DNA of 64,000 nt, taken from the NCBI RefSeq assembly GCF_900103615.1, contig NZ_FNGW01000005.1, forward strand, positions 248,001 to 312,000, read 5' to 3'. The DNA is from Romboutsia lituseburensis DSM 797. Lineage in GTDB: Bacteria; Bacillota; Clostridia; Peptostreptococcales; Peptostreptococcaceae. This document shows positions 35,654 to 44,248 of the stretch, in pieces. A program made the translations under genes and the position numbers. Below the pieces are notes generated by a model. It was not told where the DNA came from, did not search any database, and saw only the letters and a program-made list of their open reading frames with translations. How positions within the stretch are numbered: position 1 is the first letter of the stretch; each line of letters begins with the position of its first letter.

Positions 35654-36406
35654 TTATATTCTCTTTTTTATTGCATTATATACATAAAAACAAAAAACAT
35701 ATGAACTTTTTAAAAAACCTATATTTTCAACATTTCTATAAGTATTCCAAGTTCTTTTTAATGCTTTAATTTTATTACTTGATAATGAATTCCCAACTAT
35801 TCTATAATTAACTAAAGCTTCTTCTATTCCATACGCATAATCTTGATTTCTTAAAATCATTAGCCAAGTTGCAGTATCCTGACCTTTTTTAACTAAAGGC
35901 ATGGTAAAGTCTCCTATAATATCTCTATCAAGTAATACTGTAGAACACCCAATTATAGTATTTTTTAACAAACCATTATAATTTATCTTATTTGGAGCTT
36001 TAGCAATTTTATTAGTTTTTGTTCCATCCTCTTTCATATATCTATATGAAGTGAATGTAAACCCTATTTTATTATCTATCATGTAGCTTATTTGCTTTTC
36101 TAACTTTTCTGGTTCCCATAAATCATCACTATCGACAAATGCAATAAATCTGCCTTTCGCATTTTTTATTCCTGTATTTCTAGAAACTGCAGCTCCCGAA
36201 TTTTTATCTAGTTTAATATATTTAATTCGGTCATCATTTTTCATATATTTATTAATTATTTTATACGATTCGTCTTTTGAACAGTCATCTACTAGTAATA
36301 ATTCCCAGTTATCATAAGTTTGATTTTGTATTGACTCTATTGTCTCTGATACAAATCGTTCTGCATTATATACAGGAGTTATTATTGATACTAAATATTC
36401 GTTCAT
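35654..36406 (-). CDS. Family 2 glycosyltransferase
   Basis: A 250-residue GT-A enzyme with SIITPVYNAERFVSETIES, LLVDDCSKDES and the metal-binding FVDSDDLWEPEKL, then the VSRNTGIKNAKGRF motif before it. The C-terminal segment (YVFCFYVYNAIKKRI) is hydrophobic and basic and probably binds the membrane. It resembles the GT2 at 48533-49309 closely in layout (KGQDTATWLMILR versus HEDYATWLSILK), suggesting paralogues adding similar residues. It is co-transcribed with ugd. The 585 bp upstream contain no gene. Confidence 0.92.
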   Translation of the reverse strand: MNEYLVSIITPVYNAERFVSETIESIQNQTYDNWELLLVDDCSKDESYKIINKYMKNDDRIKYIKLDKNSGAAVSRNTGIKNAKGRFIAFVDSDDLWEPEKLEKQISYMIDNKIGFTFTSYRYMKEDGTKTNKIAKAPNKINYNGLLKNTIIGCSTVLLDRDIIGDFTMPLVKKGQDTATWLMILRNQDYAYGIEEALVNYRIVGNSLSSNKIKALKRTWNTYRNVENIGFLKSSYVFCFYVYNAIKKRI

Positions 36407-36947
36407 AACCTCTACTCTCCTTATGTATTTTGTGTGTAAAAGTTATATCTTGTTCATTTAATTAAAAATTCTTTCACAGTTTTGTTATCTAGTATTATAA
36501 AATACTTATATGTCCTTTCTTTATATTTATCTATTCTTTCTAAATTTATTTTAATAATTAACATTATAGCTAGTTAATTTCAATTATAAAAAAATATCAA
36601 AATCAGGAATTTTTATCTGTTCCTATTGAATTTCCCCTAAATAAAACAATCCGCTATAATAAATTTCTAATATACCATGTATACTAGATTTAATTTATTT
36701 ATAATTTAAACCTTTATTTTTATTATTTTAACTAAGTAGAGAATTATACTTTTGCTATATTTTTATTATTAATTTGTTAGCATTAATTTCTCTTCATTAA
36801 CTTTTATAGGATTTAAAGTATTTTTTATGCCTAATTGTTTTTATAACTTTTAAATAACTATATATTCTCTTGTTTTTTTCAATACTTCTATTATAATATT
36901 ATCTTAACAAACATTCAACAAACTATTATGTTATATATAAATTAAAT
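36407..36947. other. Long non-coding AT-rich gap inside the polysaccharide locus
   Basis: More than 500 bp without a frame that has both a start codon and a ribosome-binding site on either strand. It must contain the promoter of the GT2-ugd unit near its left end. I see no riboswitch motif or convincing structured RNA in it. It may mark a site where a gene was lost or inserted. Confidence 0.4.
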
Positions 36948-36980
36948 AAAAAATACTGTCTTATTTGCCAGTATTTTTTT
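36948..36980 (-). terminator. Terminator after the first murJ-like gene
   Basis: AAAAATACTG pairs with CAGTATTTTT around a loop of about 10 nt, about 12 bp downstream of the murJ-like stop codon, with T residues on the minus strand. Confidence 0.8.
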
Positions 36981-36992
36981 ACATTTTTCATG

Positions 36993-38534
36993 TTATTTTC
37001 TATTTAATTTAGATTTTATTAAATCTAATACATAACTTGTTTCTTCTATTTTTAATATAGTAATTACTATGATATACACAATCGCACCTATAGAAATTGC
37101 TATCCCTAAAGTTATAGCTTCATTTATAAATCCTGTACCTAAAACATTATATAAATTACTATATGCAAAACTTGTTACAATTCCCATAACCACAGATGCA
37201 ACTATTGATTTTATTGAAGTCACTAATATATTTTTAGCTCCAAAGCTTCCAATTTTCTTTTGCATACTTCCTATAAACAAGAATAGTCCTATAAATGCAG
37301 CTATAGTCGTAGCTAATGCTAGTCCTATATATCCTATATATTTAGATAATAAAAGATTTAATGCTATATTAATTACTATAGCTATTGCTCCATTTATCAT
37401 TGGTGTTTTAGTGTCATGTAATGAATAAAAAGCTCTTGACATAACATTTCTTAGTGAAAATGCTATTATCCCTACTATATAAACCATCAATATATTAGCG
37501 GTCATTATTGTATCTCCGGCATTAAATTCTCCTCTTTGGAAAAGTATTTTAACTATCGGACCTGATAATACTATTGTTCCTGCACATATTGGTATTATAA
37601 ATATAATTAAAACATTCATTGTTTTTCTTATAGATTCTTTAAATGCAACTTTATCATTTGATGCTAAACTTTTAGCCATCATCGGATATACAACTGATAG
37701 TATTGATGTTACAAATATAGCAGATACAAATCCATATAATCTATTAGCATAATTAAATGCAGATACAACTCCTTCTCCAAAAGTAGAAGCCAAAGTCCCA
37801 TCAACTAATGTATTTACTTGTTCTACACCTACTCCTATTAGCACTGGTAGCACTAATATTATCATTTGCCTTACATTTTCATCTTTTAAATTAATAGATG
37901 CTTTATATCTCATACCAGTTTTTTTAACTGCTGGCAATTGAAATATTACTTGTGAAGCTAAAGCTAGCAATGACCCTATAATAAGAACATATACATTTGT
38001 CTTTGTACTTATTATGATAGATGCTATAATTACAATATTATAAGGTATTCCTATTAATGCAGGAATCATAAAATTGTTATTTAACTGAAGGTAGCTTCCT
38101 ATTATATTATTTAAACCAATTAATATAACAGCCCATAATATTATTCTTACAAAATTTACAGTTATAGCTAACTTTTCACCAGTAAATCCTATTGCAAATA
38201 TTTTTACTAAAGGTTCTGTAAATACCATACCTAAAATTACTATTACAATACAAAGTATACTCACTATATTAATTAAATTATTTAAAAATTTATGAGCCTC
38301 TTCTGTTCCCTTTTGTTCATTTATTTTGCTGTAAATAGGTATAAGGCTAGTTGCTATTGCCCCACCTATTGCTGCAAATAAAACAGTTGGCATTTTCATT
38401 GCTGTTACGTATATATCCGTGTACATACCAACTCCATATGCATAAGCCAAAACTTGCTCTCTTATTAGTCCTAAAAATTTAGAAAAAATAGTTAAAGCCA
38501 TAATCAGTACCGTAGTTTTTGCTACCTTTGACAT
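36993..38534 (-). CDS. MurJ/MviN-family lipid-linked glycan flippase (first)
   Basis: A 513-residue membrane protein with about fourteen helices. The MVF-family N-terminal ISKFLGLIREQVLAYAYG motif, ATSLIPIY, and the LFQRGEFNAGDTIMTANIL and MSRAFYSLHDTKTPM loops are all present. MurJ flips lipid II, but family members inside polysaccharide loci probably flip other undecaprenyl-linked units. No Wzx-type flippase is visible in this locus, so one or both MurJ-like proteins probably do that job. It starts 10 bp after licD, with which it is clearly co-transcribed, and ends at a terminator. A close paralogue lies at 41053-42591. Confidence 0.92.
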   Translation of the reverse strand: MSKVAKTTVLIMALTIFSKFLGLIREQVLAYAYGVGMYTDIYVTAMKMPTVLFAAIGGAIATSLIPIYSKINEQKGTEEAHKFLNNLINIVSILCIVIVILGMVFTEPLVKIFAIGFTGEKLAITVNFVRIILWAVILIGLNNIIGSYLQLNNNFMIPALIGIPYNIVIIASIIISTKTNVYVLIIGSLLALASQVIFQLPAVKKTGMRYKASINLKDENVRQMIILVLPVLIGVGVEQVNTLVDGTLASTFGEGVVSAFNYANRLYGFVSAIFVTSILSVVYPMMAKSLASNDKVAFKESIRKTMNVLIIFIIPICAGTIVLSGPIVKILFQRGEFNAGDTIMTANILMVYIVGIIAFSLRNVMSRAFYSLHDTKTPMINGAIAIVINIALNLLLSKYIGYIGLALATTIAAFIGLFLFIGSMQKKIGSFGAKNILVTSIKSIVASVVMGIVTSFAYSNLYNVLGTGFINEAITLGIAISIGAIVYIIVITILKIEETSYVLDLIKSKLNRK

Positions 38535-38544
38535 AATATACTCC

Positions 38545-39354
38545 TTATCTATTTACCTTTTTGTATTCATTTTCTAAGTCTATAAAAGTTATATCATGAT
38601 GTGATACTCTTTTTTCTGGCGGTGGTGGTGTCATAAAATCACCATAATAATAAGTTAAATATTCCTCTGCTTTTTCGGGTACATATAACATATGTCCTTC
38701 AAATTCCACTCTTCTAGGTGTTCCAAATACATCCCTTGGAAATAAGTTTCCAAAATCATTTATATCTATACAAAAATTGGTATCTTTTGAACAGTTATTA
38801 TATATACAGTTTTCCCAAAATTTTAAAAAAACTTGATTTTGAGCTAATGGCATAATAGCTTTTTTAATAAAGTTCTTTGTATTTTCTTTATTATAAATTC
38901 CTCTTTTTGTACATTCTGTATATTTTCTTATTTTTATATTCATCTTTTGTAATGATTTATTATTAGGACAATCATCTAATATAAATATATCTACATAAAT
39001 GCCATGATGTATATTCCATTTTTCTGTACAATCTTGCACAAATGCAGTATTATTCATTCTTACTTTTGGTAGAAACATTTTATATTCTTTATCAGTTTCT
39101 TCATCTTGTAAAAAATACTCTTTTCCTAACTCTTTTTCACATATTTTTTTAAACTTTTCATAATCATCTTTAAACATATGTATATCTGCATCATCATCCC
39201 ACGGTATAAAACCTTTATGCCTTATAGCACCTATTGTCGTACCGTAAGCTAAATAATATTTTATATCATGCTTTATACATATTCTGTCTATTTCTAACAG
39301 AATTTCTAGTATTTTAAGTTGGATTTTTCTTTGTAGCTCTTTGTCAACTTTCAT
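38545..39354 (-). CDS. licD: LicD-family phosphocholine transferase
   Basis: LicD enzymes move phosphocholine from CDP-choline to a sugar of a wall or lipid-linked polymer. The 269-residue protein carries the nucleotidyltransferase-like signature YYLAYGTTIGAIRHKGF followed by IPWDDDADIHM with the metal-binding aspartates, and the C-terminal Tyr-rich YLTYYYGDFMTPPPPEKR typical of the family. It has no membrane segment. It forms an operon with the murJ-like gene downstream. Together with the licA-licB-licC operon 7 kb away and seven choline-binding proteins, phosphocholine is the likeliest substituent. Glycerol- or ribitol-phosphate transfer is a less likely alternative known for the wider family. 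Confidence 0.9.
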   Translation of the reverse strand: MKVDKELQRKIQLKILEILLEIDRICIKHDIKYYLAYGTTIGAIRHKGFIPWDDDADIHMFKDDYEKFKKICEKELGKEYFLQDEETDKEYKMFLPKVRMNNTAFVQDCTEKWNIHHGIYVDIFILDDCPNNKSLQKMNIKIRKYTECTKRGIYNKENTKNFIKKAIMPLAQNQVFLKFWENCIYNNCSKDTNFCIDINDFGNLFPRDVFGTPRRVEFEGHMLYVPEKAEEYLTYYYGDFMTPPPPEKRVSHHDITFIDLENEYKKVNR

Positions 39355-39518
39355 ATCTAATTCTCCTATGAATTTTTTATAATTCTATTAATAATTTACC
39401 CATTTTATAGCATTCAATAAGTATATCATATTAAAACTTTTTATGTCAAACAATGCAATTTAAAGCAAAGTTTTCTTTACCTAATTATTAAAAACTATAT
39501 TTTTTTAATTTTCCACAA

Positions 39519-39549
39519 AAAAAGTATCTCTTATTCAGAGATACTTTTT
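39519..39549 (-). terminator. Terminator after the choline-binding lipoprotein gene
   Basis: AAAAAGTATCTC pairs perfectly with GAGATACTTTTT around a 7-nt loop, followed by T residues on the minus strand. Confidence 0.88.
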
Positions 39550-39560
39550 AAATAAATATG

Positions 39561-40844
39561 TTACCCTAGAGAGTTATAATCATGAGCATGAGCATCACTT
39601 CCATAATAACCATATTCATTAACCCAATAATCACCTATTTTCTTATTTCTAACTAGCTTTCCATCATTTCCAAAATAAAATGAATGACTTTCATATCCAT
39701 AGTCACATCTTATATTCTTCCATCCTTTTACCATTGCACCGCTAGAGTCAACATAGTAATCTTTTCCTATCCATGTATCCGTACTCATTCTACATTCATC
39801 AAAATAATACCAAACATTATTTATTTGTTTCCATCCATTAGAATATAAATGTCCTGATGAATTGGCATACATCCATATATATTTTCCATCTTCCTCATCA
39901 TATATTTTTATCCATCCAGTTCTCATTATACCATTTTCATCAGAGTAATATGTTTGTCCATTATATTCAAACCTAATATCTTTTATCATGTATCCATACG
40001 CATTGAAATAATACCATTTATTACCTTCCTTTAGCCAACTATTATTTTTTAAGGAACCTGAAGAACTAGCATAATACCAATCATCTCCATCTGTAGCCCA
40101 TCCACTTTTAGCCATTATACCATTGTCTTTAAAAAAATAATTAGTTGATCCTATTTCATATATACTATTTTGGACCATCATACCATCTGATTGTAAATAA
40201 TACCAATTATTATTTTCATTCATCCAACTATTTCTTTTCAATGCTCCTGAAGAACTAGCATAGTACCAATATTCCCCATCATTAGCCCATCCACCTTGGG
40301 CCATTACACCATCACTTTTAAAGAAATATTTATTGCCATCTATAATATACGTTTCATTTTGAACCATTATGCCTCTATCATCAACATAATACCAATTAGT
40401 ACCATTTTTAACCCAAGATGATTTTTTAATAACGCCTGATGAATCTGAGTAAATCCACTCATAGCTACCATTGTATATTACTTTTGTCCATCTGTCCTTA
40501 ACTAATACACCACTATTATTGAAAAAATACTCTCTTCCATCAATATAACACGATGTATTTTTTACCATCCAACCATATTCATTGAAATAATACCAATTTG
40601 AGTCTATTTTAACCCAATCATCAAAAACAAAATTTCCATTTTTAACATATGCCCATTCTCCATAATTTAAATCCCACCAGCCATCTCTAAGTTTTGCAGA
40701 TTTTTTAGTTAAGTTTATTTCTTGTTTTTTTACAGTATGTATCTCTTTTTTTTCTATAAATTTACTTTCTTGAGCATTACCTGTTATGCATCCCCCTAAA
40801 GATATACTTACGCCTATCAAAATTCCTATAATCTTTTTTTTCAC
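39561..40844 (-). CDS. Choline-binding repeat protein with lipoprotein-like signal
   Basis: A 427-residue exported protein consisting almost wholly of CW_binding_1 repeats (about 48-400; NNWYYLQSDGMMVQNSIYEI, GDDWYYASSSGSLKNNSW types). The signal sequence ends SLGGC, a plausible lipobox with Cys at 18, so the N-terminus may be lipidated. No enzyme domain is visible. The repeats are longer and more diverged (alternating YYASSSG and YFFKSDG forms) than in the amidases. It starts at a GTG after GGGGGGACAGTA. It stands alone between licD and the second murJ-like gene, with terminators on both sides, inside the polymer-synthesis block. Confidence 0.85.
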   Translation of the reverse strand: MKKKIIGILIGVSISLGGCITGNAQESKFIEKKEIHTVKKQEINLTKKSAKLRDGWWDLNYGEWAYVKNGNFVFDDWVKIDSNWYYFNEYGWMVKNTSCYIDGREYFFNNSGVLVKDRWTKVIYNGSYEWIYSDSSGVIKKSSWVKNGTNWYYVDDRGIMVQNETYIIDGNKYFFKSDGVMAQGGWANDGEYWYYASSSGALKRNSWMNENNNWYYLQSDGMMVQNSIYEIGSTNYFFKDNGIMAKSGWATDGDDWYYASSSGSLKNNSWLKEGNKWYYFNAYGYMIKDIRFEYNGQTYYSDENGIMRTGWIKIYDEEDGKYIWMYANSSGHLYSNGWKQINNVWYYFDECRMSTDTWIGKDYYVDSSGAMVKGWKNIRCDYGYESHSFYFGNDGKLVRNKKIGDYWVNEYGYYGSDAHAHDYNSLG

Positions 40845-41012
40845 TACTGTCCCCCCTGATATTAATTTAATTCCTTACTATTAAGTATAATACAATGCAA
40901 TGTTATATTTTGTAGTTTTTTGTTTTTATCTTTAACTAATTAAAAATTCAAATTTAAGATGGTATAAATTTAAATAATCTCGATTCATTATAAGTATAGT
41001 ATTCTACTAAAT

Positions 41013-41054
41013 AAAAATAATCTGAACATAGAATTCTATGTTCAGATTATTTTT
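41013..41054 (-). terminator. Terminator after the second murJ-like gene
   Basis: A near-perfect palindrome centred on GAATTC (41031-41036) with an 18-bp arm (TAATCTGAACATA with its complement) and T residues downstream on the minus strand. It overlaps the stop codon region. Confidence 0.9.
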
Positions 41055-42591
41055 ATTTTTTAAATTTACTTTTTACTATATCTATAATACTAGTTAATTC
41101 TTCAACTTTTAATAGGTATATCAAAATAAAATAAATTAGCACACCTATACCAACTGCAGATCCTAGGCTAACAAGGTCTGATAAAAATCCTGCAGAAAGT
41201 ATAGAATCTACATATTCAAATGTCAATTTAGAGCAAATTCCCATTATAGTAGCTGCTATTAAAGATTTAAAAAATACAATAAATATTTCATTTTGTTGAA
41301 AATCACCTATTTTCTTTTTTAAACTAAAGTAAAATAATATTAATCCTACATATCCTGCAATTGTACTTGCAAGAGCCAACCCTTTGTATCCTAAGAATTT
41401 TATAAATAGAAGATTTAAAACAATATTTACAACTATTGCAACCATACCATTTTTCATAGGTGTCTTGCTGTCGTGTAACGAATAGAATCCCCTAGACATG
41501 ACATCTCTTATTGCAACCGCTAAAATTCCAACTGTGTAAATTTTCAATATATTTGCAGTAATTAAAGTATCCTCATATGTAAATCTTCCTCTTTGAAGAA
41601 GTACTTTAACTATTGGTACAGCTAAAACTACAGCACCTACTACTATAGGAACTATTAATATTATAATTACATTCATAGTTTTCCTTAATGAAAATTTGAA
41701 TGAGCTCATATCATCCTTTACTAATAAACTAGCCAATTTCGGATATACAACCGCTAAGATTGATGTTATAAATAAAGCTTGTACAAATTCATAAAGTTTG
41801 TTTGCATATCCAAAGGATGCTACTATATTAGCTCCTAATATAGATGCTAAACTCCTATCTATCATGGTATTTAGCTGACTAACACCAATTCCTATTACAA
41901 CAGGCATAATAAGAACCATCATTTCCTTTATACCATCATCTTTTAAATTCATTTTCAAGGAATATCTATAACCCTTTTTATAAGCAAATGGAACTTGGAA
42001 CAGAAATTTAAATGCTAACGCTATTAACGTTCCATATATTAATACATAAATTCCATGATTTAAACTTAAATATACCGATAGTATAATTACTATCGTATAA
42101 GGTATGCCAATAAGTCCGGGAATTAAAAAATTATTTTTAATTTGTAAAAATCCAGTCATAATATTAGCAAGTCCTATAAATATAATACTAAATAACAATA
42201 TCCTAGTAAAACTTACTGTAGTTTCTAATATCTCTCCTGTATACCCTGCTGCAAACAGTTTAACTAAAGGTTCAGTAAAGATCGCCCCCAAAATTGCTAT
42301 TCCTAAACAAATTATAGATACTAGGTTTACTAATGTATTGGTAAATTCTAAGGCTCTATCTTCTCCAGATTCTTTTCTTAATTTATTGTACATAGGTATC
42401 AAACTCGTTGCTATTGCCGAACCTATCACTGAAAATAAAACTACCGGTATACTATTTGCAGTAGAATATGCAGCTGCGTACATTTGTGTTCCGTAAGCTG
42501 CTGCTAAAACTTGTTCTCTAACTAGTCCTAAAACCTTTGATAATATAGTTACTATCATAAGGCCAGCTGCAGCTTTAGCTACTTTTGACAT
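41053..42591 (-). CDS. MurJ/MviN-family lipid-linked glycan flippase (second)
   Basis: A 512-residue MVF-family flippase with about fourteen helices, paralogous to the protein at 36993-38534. Both share the MSKVAK start, LREQVLAAAYG-like motif, LLQRGRFTYEDTLITANIL versus LFQRGEFNAGDTIMTANIL and DVMSRGFYSLHDSKTPM. It starts 14 bp after the capD-like gene stop, so it belongs to that transcript. One copy may serve lipid II and the other the surface polymer, or both may serve different polymers. In C. difficile the PS-II locus also uses an MviN-family protein, as I remember it. Confidence 0.92.
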   Translation of the reverse strand: MSKVAKAAAGLMIVTILSKVLGLVREQVLAAAYGTQMYAAAYSTANSIPVVLFSVIGSAIATSLIPMYNKLRKESGEDRALEFTNTLVNLVSIICLGIAILGAIFTEPLVKLFAAGYTGEILETTVSFTRILLFSIIFIGLANIMTGFLQIKNNFLIPGLIGIPYTIVIILSVYLSLNHGIYVLIYGTLIALAFKFLFQVPFAYKKGYRYSLKMNLKDDGIKEMMVLIMPVVIGIGVSQLNTMIDRSLASILGANIVASFGYANKLYEFVQALFITSILAVVYPKLASLLVKDDMSSFKFSLRKTMNVIIILIVPIVVGAVVLAVPIVKVLLQRGRFTYEDTLITANILKIYTVGILAVAIRDVMSRGFYSLHDSKTPMKNGMVAIVVNIVLNLLFIKFLGYKGLALASTIAGYVGLILFYFSLKKKIGDFQQNEIFIVFFKSLIAATIMGICSKLTFEYVDSILSAGFLSDLVSLGSAVGIGVLIYFILIYLLKVEELTSIIDIVKSKFKK

Positions 42592-42605
42592 AATTAAACT
42601 CCTTT

Positions 42606-44108
42606 TTAACTTACTATATTAACATCTGAAGGATTCACAAATGTTGGAACTAAATTTTTCATAGCTCCTTCAATGAGATCCTCTTCTTCATCTTCTACAA
42701 TATTCCATAATTCTTTAAGTCCTTGTTGAAGATTATCTTTATTAAAATCCATAGGTCTCCCTACAAATATTTTTTTGTGATTAGTATTACATAATCCTTC
42801 CTCTGCCATTAACAATTCCTCAAATAACTTTTCTCCAGGTCTAAGTCCAGTAAAAGTTATCTTTATATCTACATATGGTTCAAATCCACTTAGTCTAATT
42901 AAGTTTTCTGCAAGGTTAACTATCTTAACTTGTTCTCCCATATCTAATACAAATATTTCTCCACCTTTAGCCATTCCTCCAGCCTGAATTACTAATCCAA
43001 CTGCTTCTTCAATAGTCATAAAGTATCTTATTATATCTGGATGTGTAACGGTAACTGGTCCACCTTCTTCTATCTGTTTTTTAAATAAAGGAATTACACT
43101 TCCATTACTTCCTAAAACATTTCCAAATCTAACCGCTACAAACTCAGTATTGCTCACTTCATTTAAAGATTGAATTATCATCTCTGCTGCTCTCTTAGTT
43201 GCTCCCATTATATTTGTAGGATTTACTGCTTTATCTGTTGATATTAATAAAAATCGTTTTGCATTATATTTACTTGCTAGTGTTGCAACGTTTAAAGTTC
43301 CAAATATATTATTTTTTATAGCTTCACCTGGACTTGATTCCATTAATGGTACATGTTTATGAGCAGCAGCATGAAATACAACTTCTGGTTTATATTTTTT
43401 AAATATGTTCTCTATTCGTTTTTCTTCTCTTACCGATGCAACTAATGTTGTTAACTTCAAGCTTTGTCCATACTTTCGTATTAGCTCTTGTTGAATAGAA
43501 TATAGATTATTCTCATATATATCTAACATTATAAGATGCTTTGGTTTAAGGTGAGCGATTTGTCTACAAAGCTCTGATCCTATAGATCCCCCACCTCCAG
43601 TAACTAATATCGTACTATCCTGTATATAGCTTCCCATCAAATCAAAATCAACTTCAATAGGATTTCTACCTAATAAGTCTTCTATATCTACATCTCTTAC
43701 TTGCTTTATATCAACTTTTCCATCTATAATTTCATATATTCCAGGTATTGTTTTAACTTTACAATTAGTACTTTTACATATGTCTAATATTGACTTTTTA
43801 TTTATCCTAGGTAAATTAGCTATTGAAAATATTATTTCATCAATTTTATATTTTTTTACTACCTCTTTAATATTTTCTCTAGTACCTACAACCTCTACAT
43901 CATGAACTTTATCACCTATTTTTTTAATATTATCATCTATTATGGCTACAGCTTTTTTCTTTAATTGAGGATTTTTTTCTAATTCATGTATAACCATTTC
44001 ACCAGCACACCCTGCCCCAATTATCAAAACTCTTGATATATATTCATCTTTATTAAAGTTTGTAGGAATAATTACTCTGCATTTGTTATCAATATCTTTG
44101 CTATTCAT
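42606..44108 (-). CDS. FlaA1/CapD-type UDP-GlcNAc 4,6-dehydratase, short form
   Basis: A 500-residue nucleotide-sugar dehydratase. The first Rossmann-like domain (about 25-140; VLIIGAGCAGEMVIHELEK) is followed by the catalytic SDR domain (about 160-470; VTGGGGSIGSELCRQ, STDKAVNPTN, MGATKRAAEM, with Met in place of the usual SDR Tyr as in PglF and WbpM). It lacks the four N-terminal membrane helices of full-length CapD or PglF. It makes a 4-keto-6-deoxy sugar nucleotide, usually for the first amino sugar of a repeat unit. I start at 44108 after GGAGGGATTT. It begins a dicistron with the second murJ-like gene. Confidence 0.93.
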   Translation of the reverse strand: MNSKDIDNKCRVIIPTNFNKDEYISRVLIIGAGCAGEMVIHELEKNPQLKKKAVAIIDDNIKKIGDKVHDVEVVGTRENIKEVVKKYKIDEIIFSIANLPRINKKSILDICKSTNCKVKTIPGIYEIIDGKVDIKQVRDVDIEDLLGRNPIEVDFDLMGSYIQDSTILVTGGGGSIGSELCRQIAHLKPKHLIMLDIYENNLYSIQQELIRKYGQSLKLTTLVASVREEKRIENIFKKYKPEVVFHAAAHKHVPLMESSPGEAIKNNIFGTLNVATLASKYNAKRFLLISTDKAVNPTNIMGATKRAAEMIIQSLNEVSNTEFVAVRFGNVLGSNGSVIPLFKKQIEEGGPVTVTHPDIIRYFMTIEEAVGLVIQAGGMAKGGEIFVLDMGEQVKIVNLAENLIRLSGFEPYVDIKITFTGLRPGEKLFEELLMAEEGLCNTNHKKIFVGRPMDFNKDNLQQGLKELWNIVEDEEEDLIEGAMKNLVPTFVNPSDVNIVS

Positions 44109-44148
44109 AATAAATCCCTCCAAAATTGATTTTTACATTTTATCGCCT

Positions 44149-44196
44149 AAAAAGGCTTAGCCTGTACAACTTTAAAAGTTACTCCTAGACTAAGCC
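44149..44196 (-). terminator. Terminator between GT4 and capD-like genes
   Basis: GGCTTAG (44190-44196 complement) pairs with CTAAGCC (44154-44160 complement), and an internal AACTTTTAAAGTT stem sits in the loop. TTTTT follows on the minus strand. Confidence 0.7.
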
Positions 44197-44248
44197 ATTT
44201 GTTATTCTATATTATACCACTAAAGTGACATAAATATATGATTTTCTT

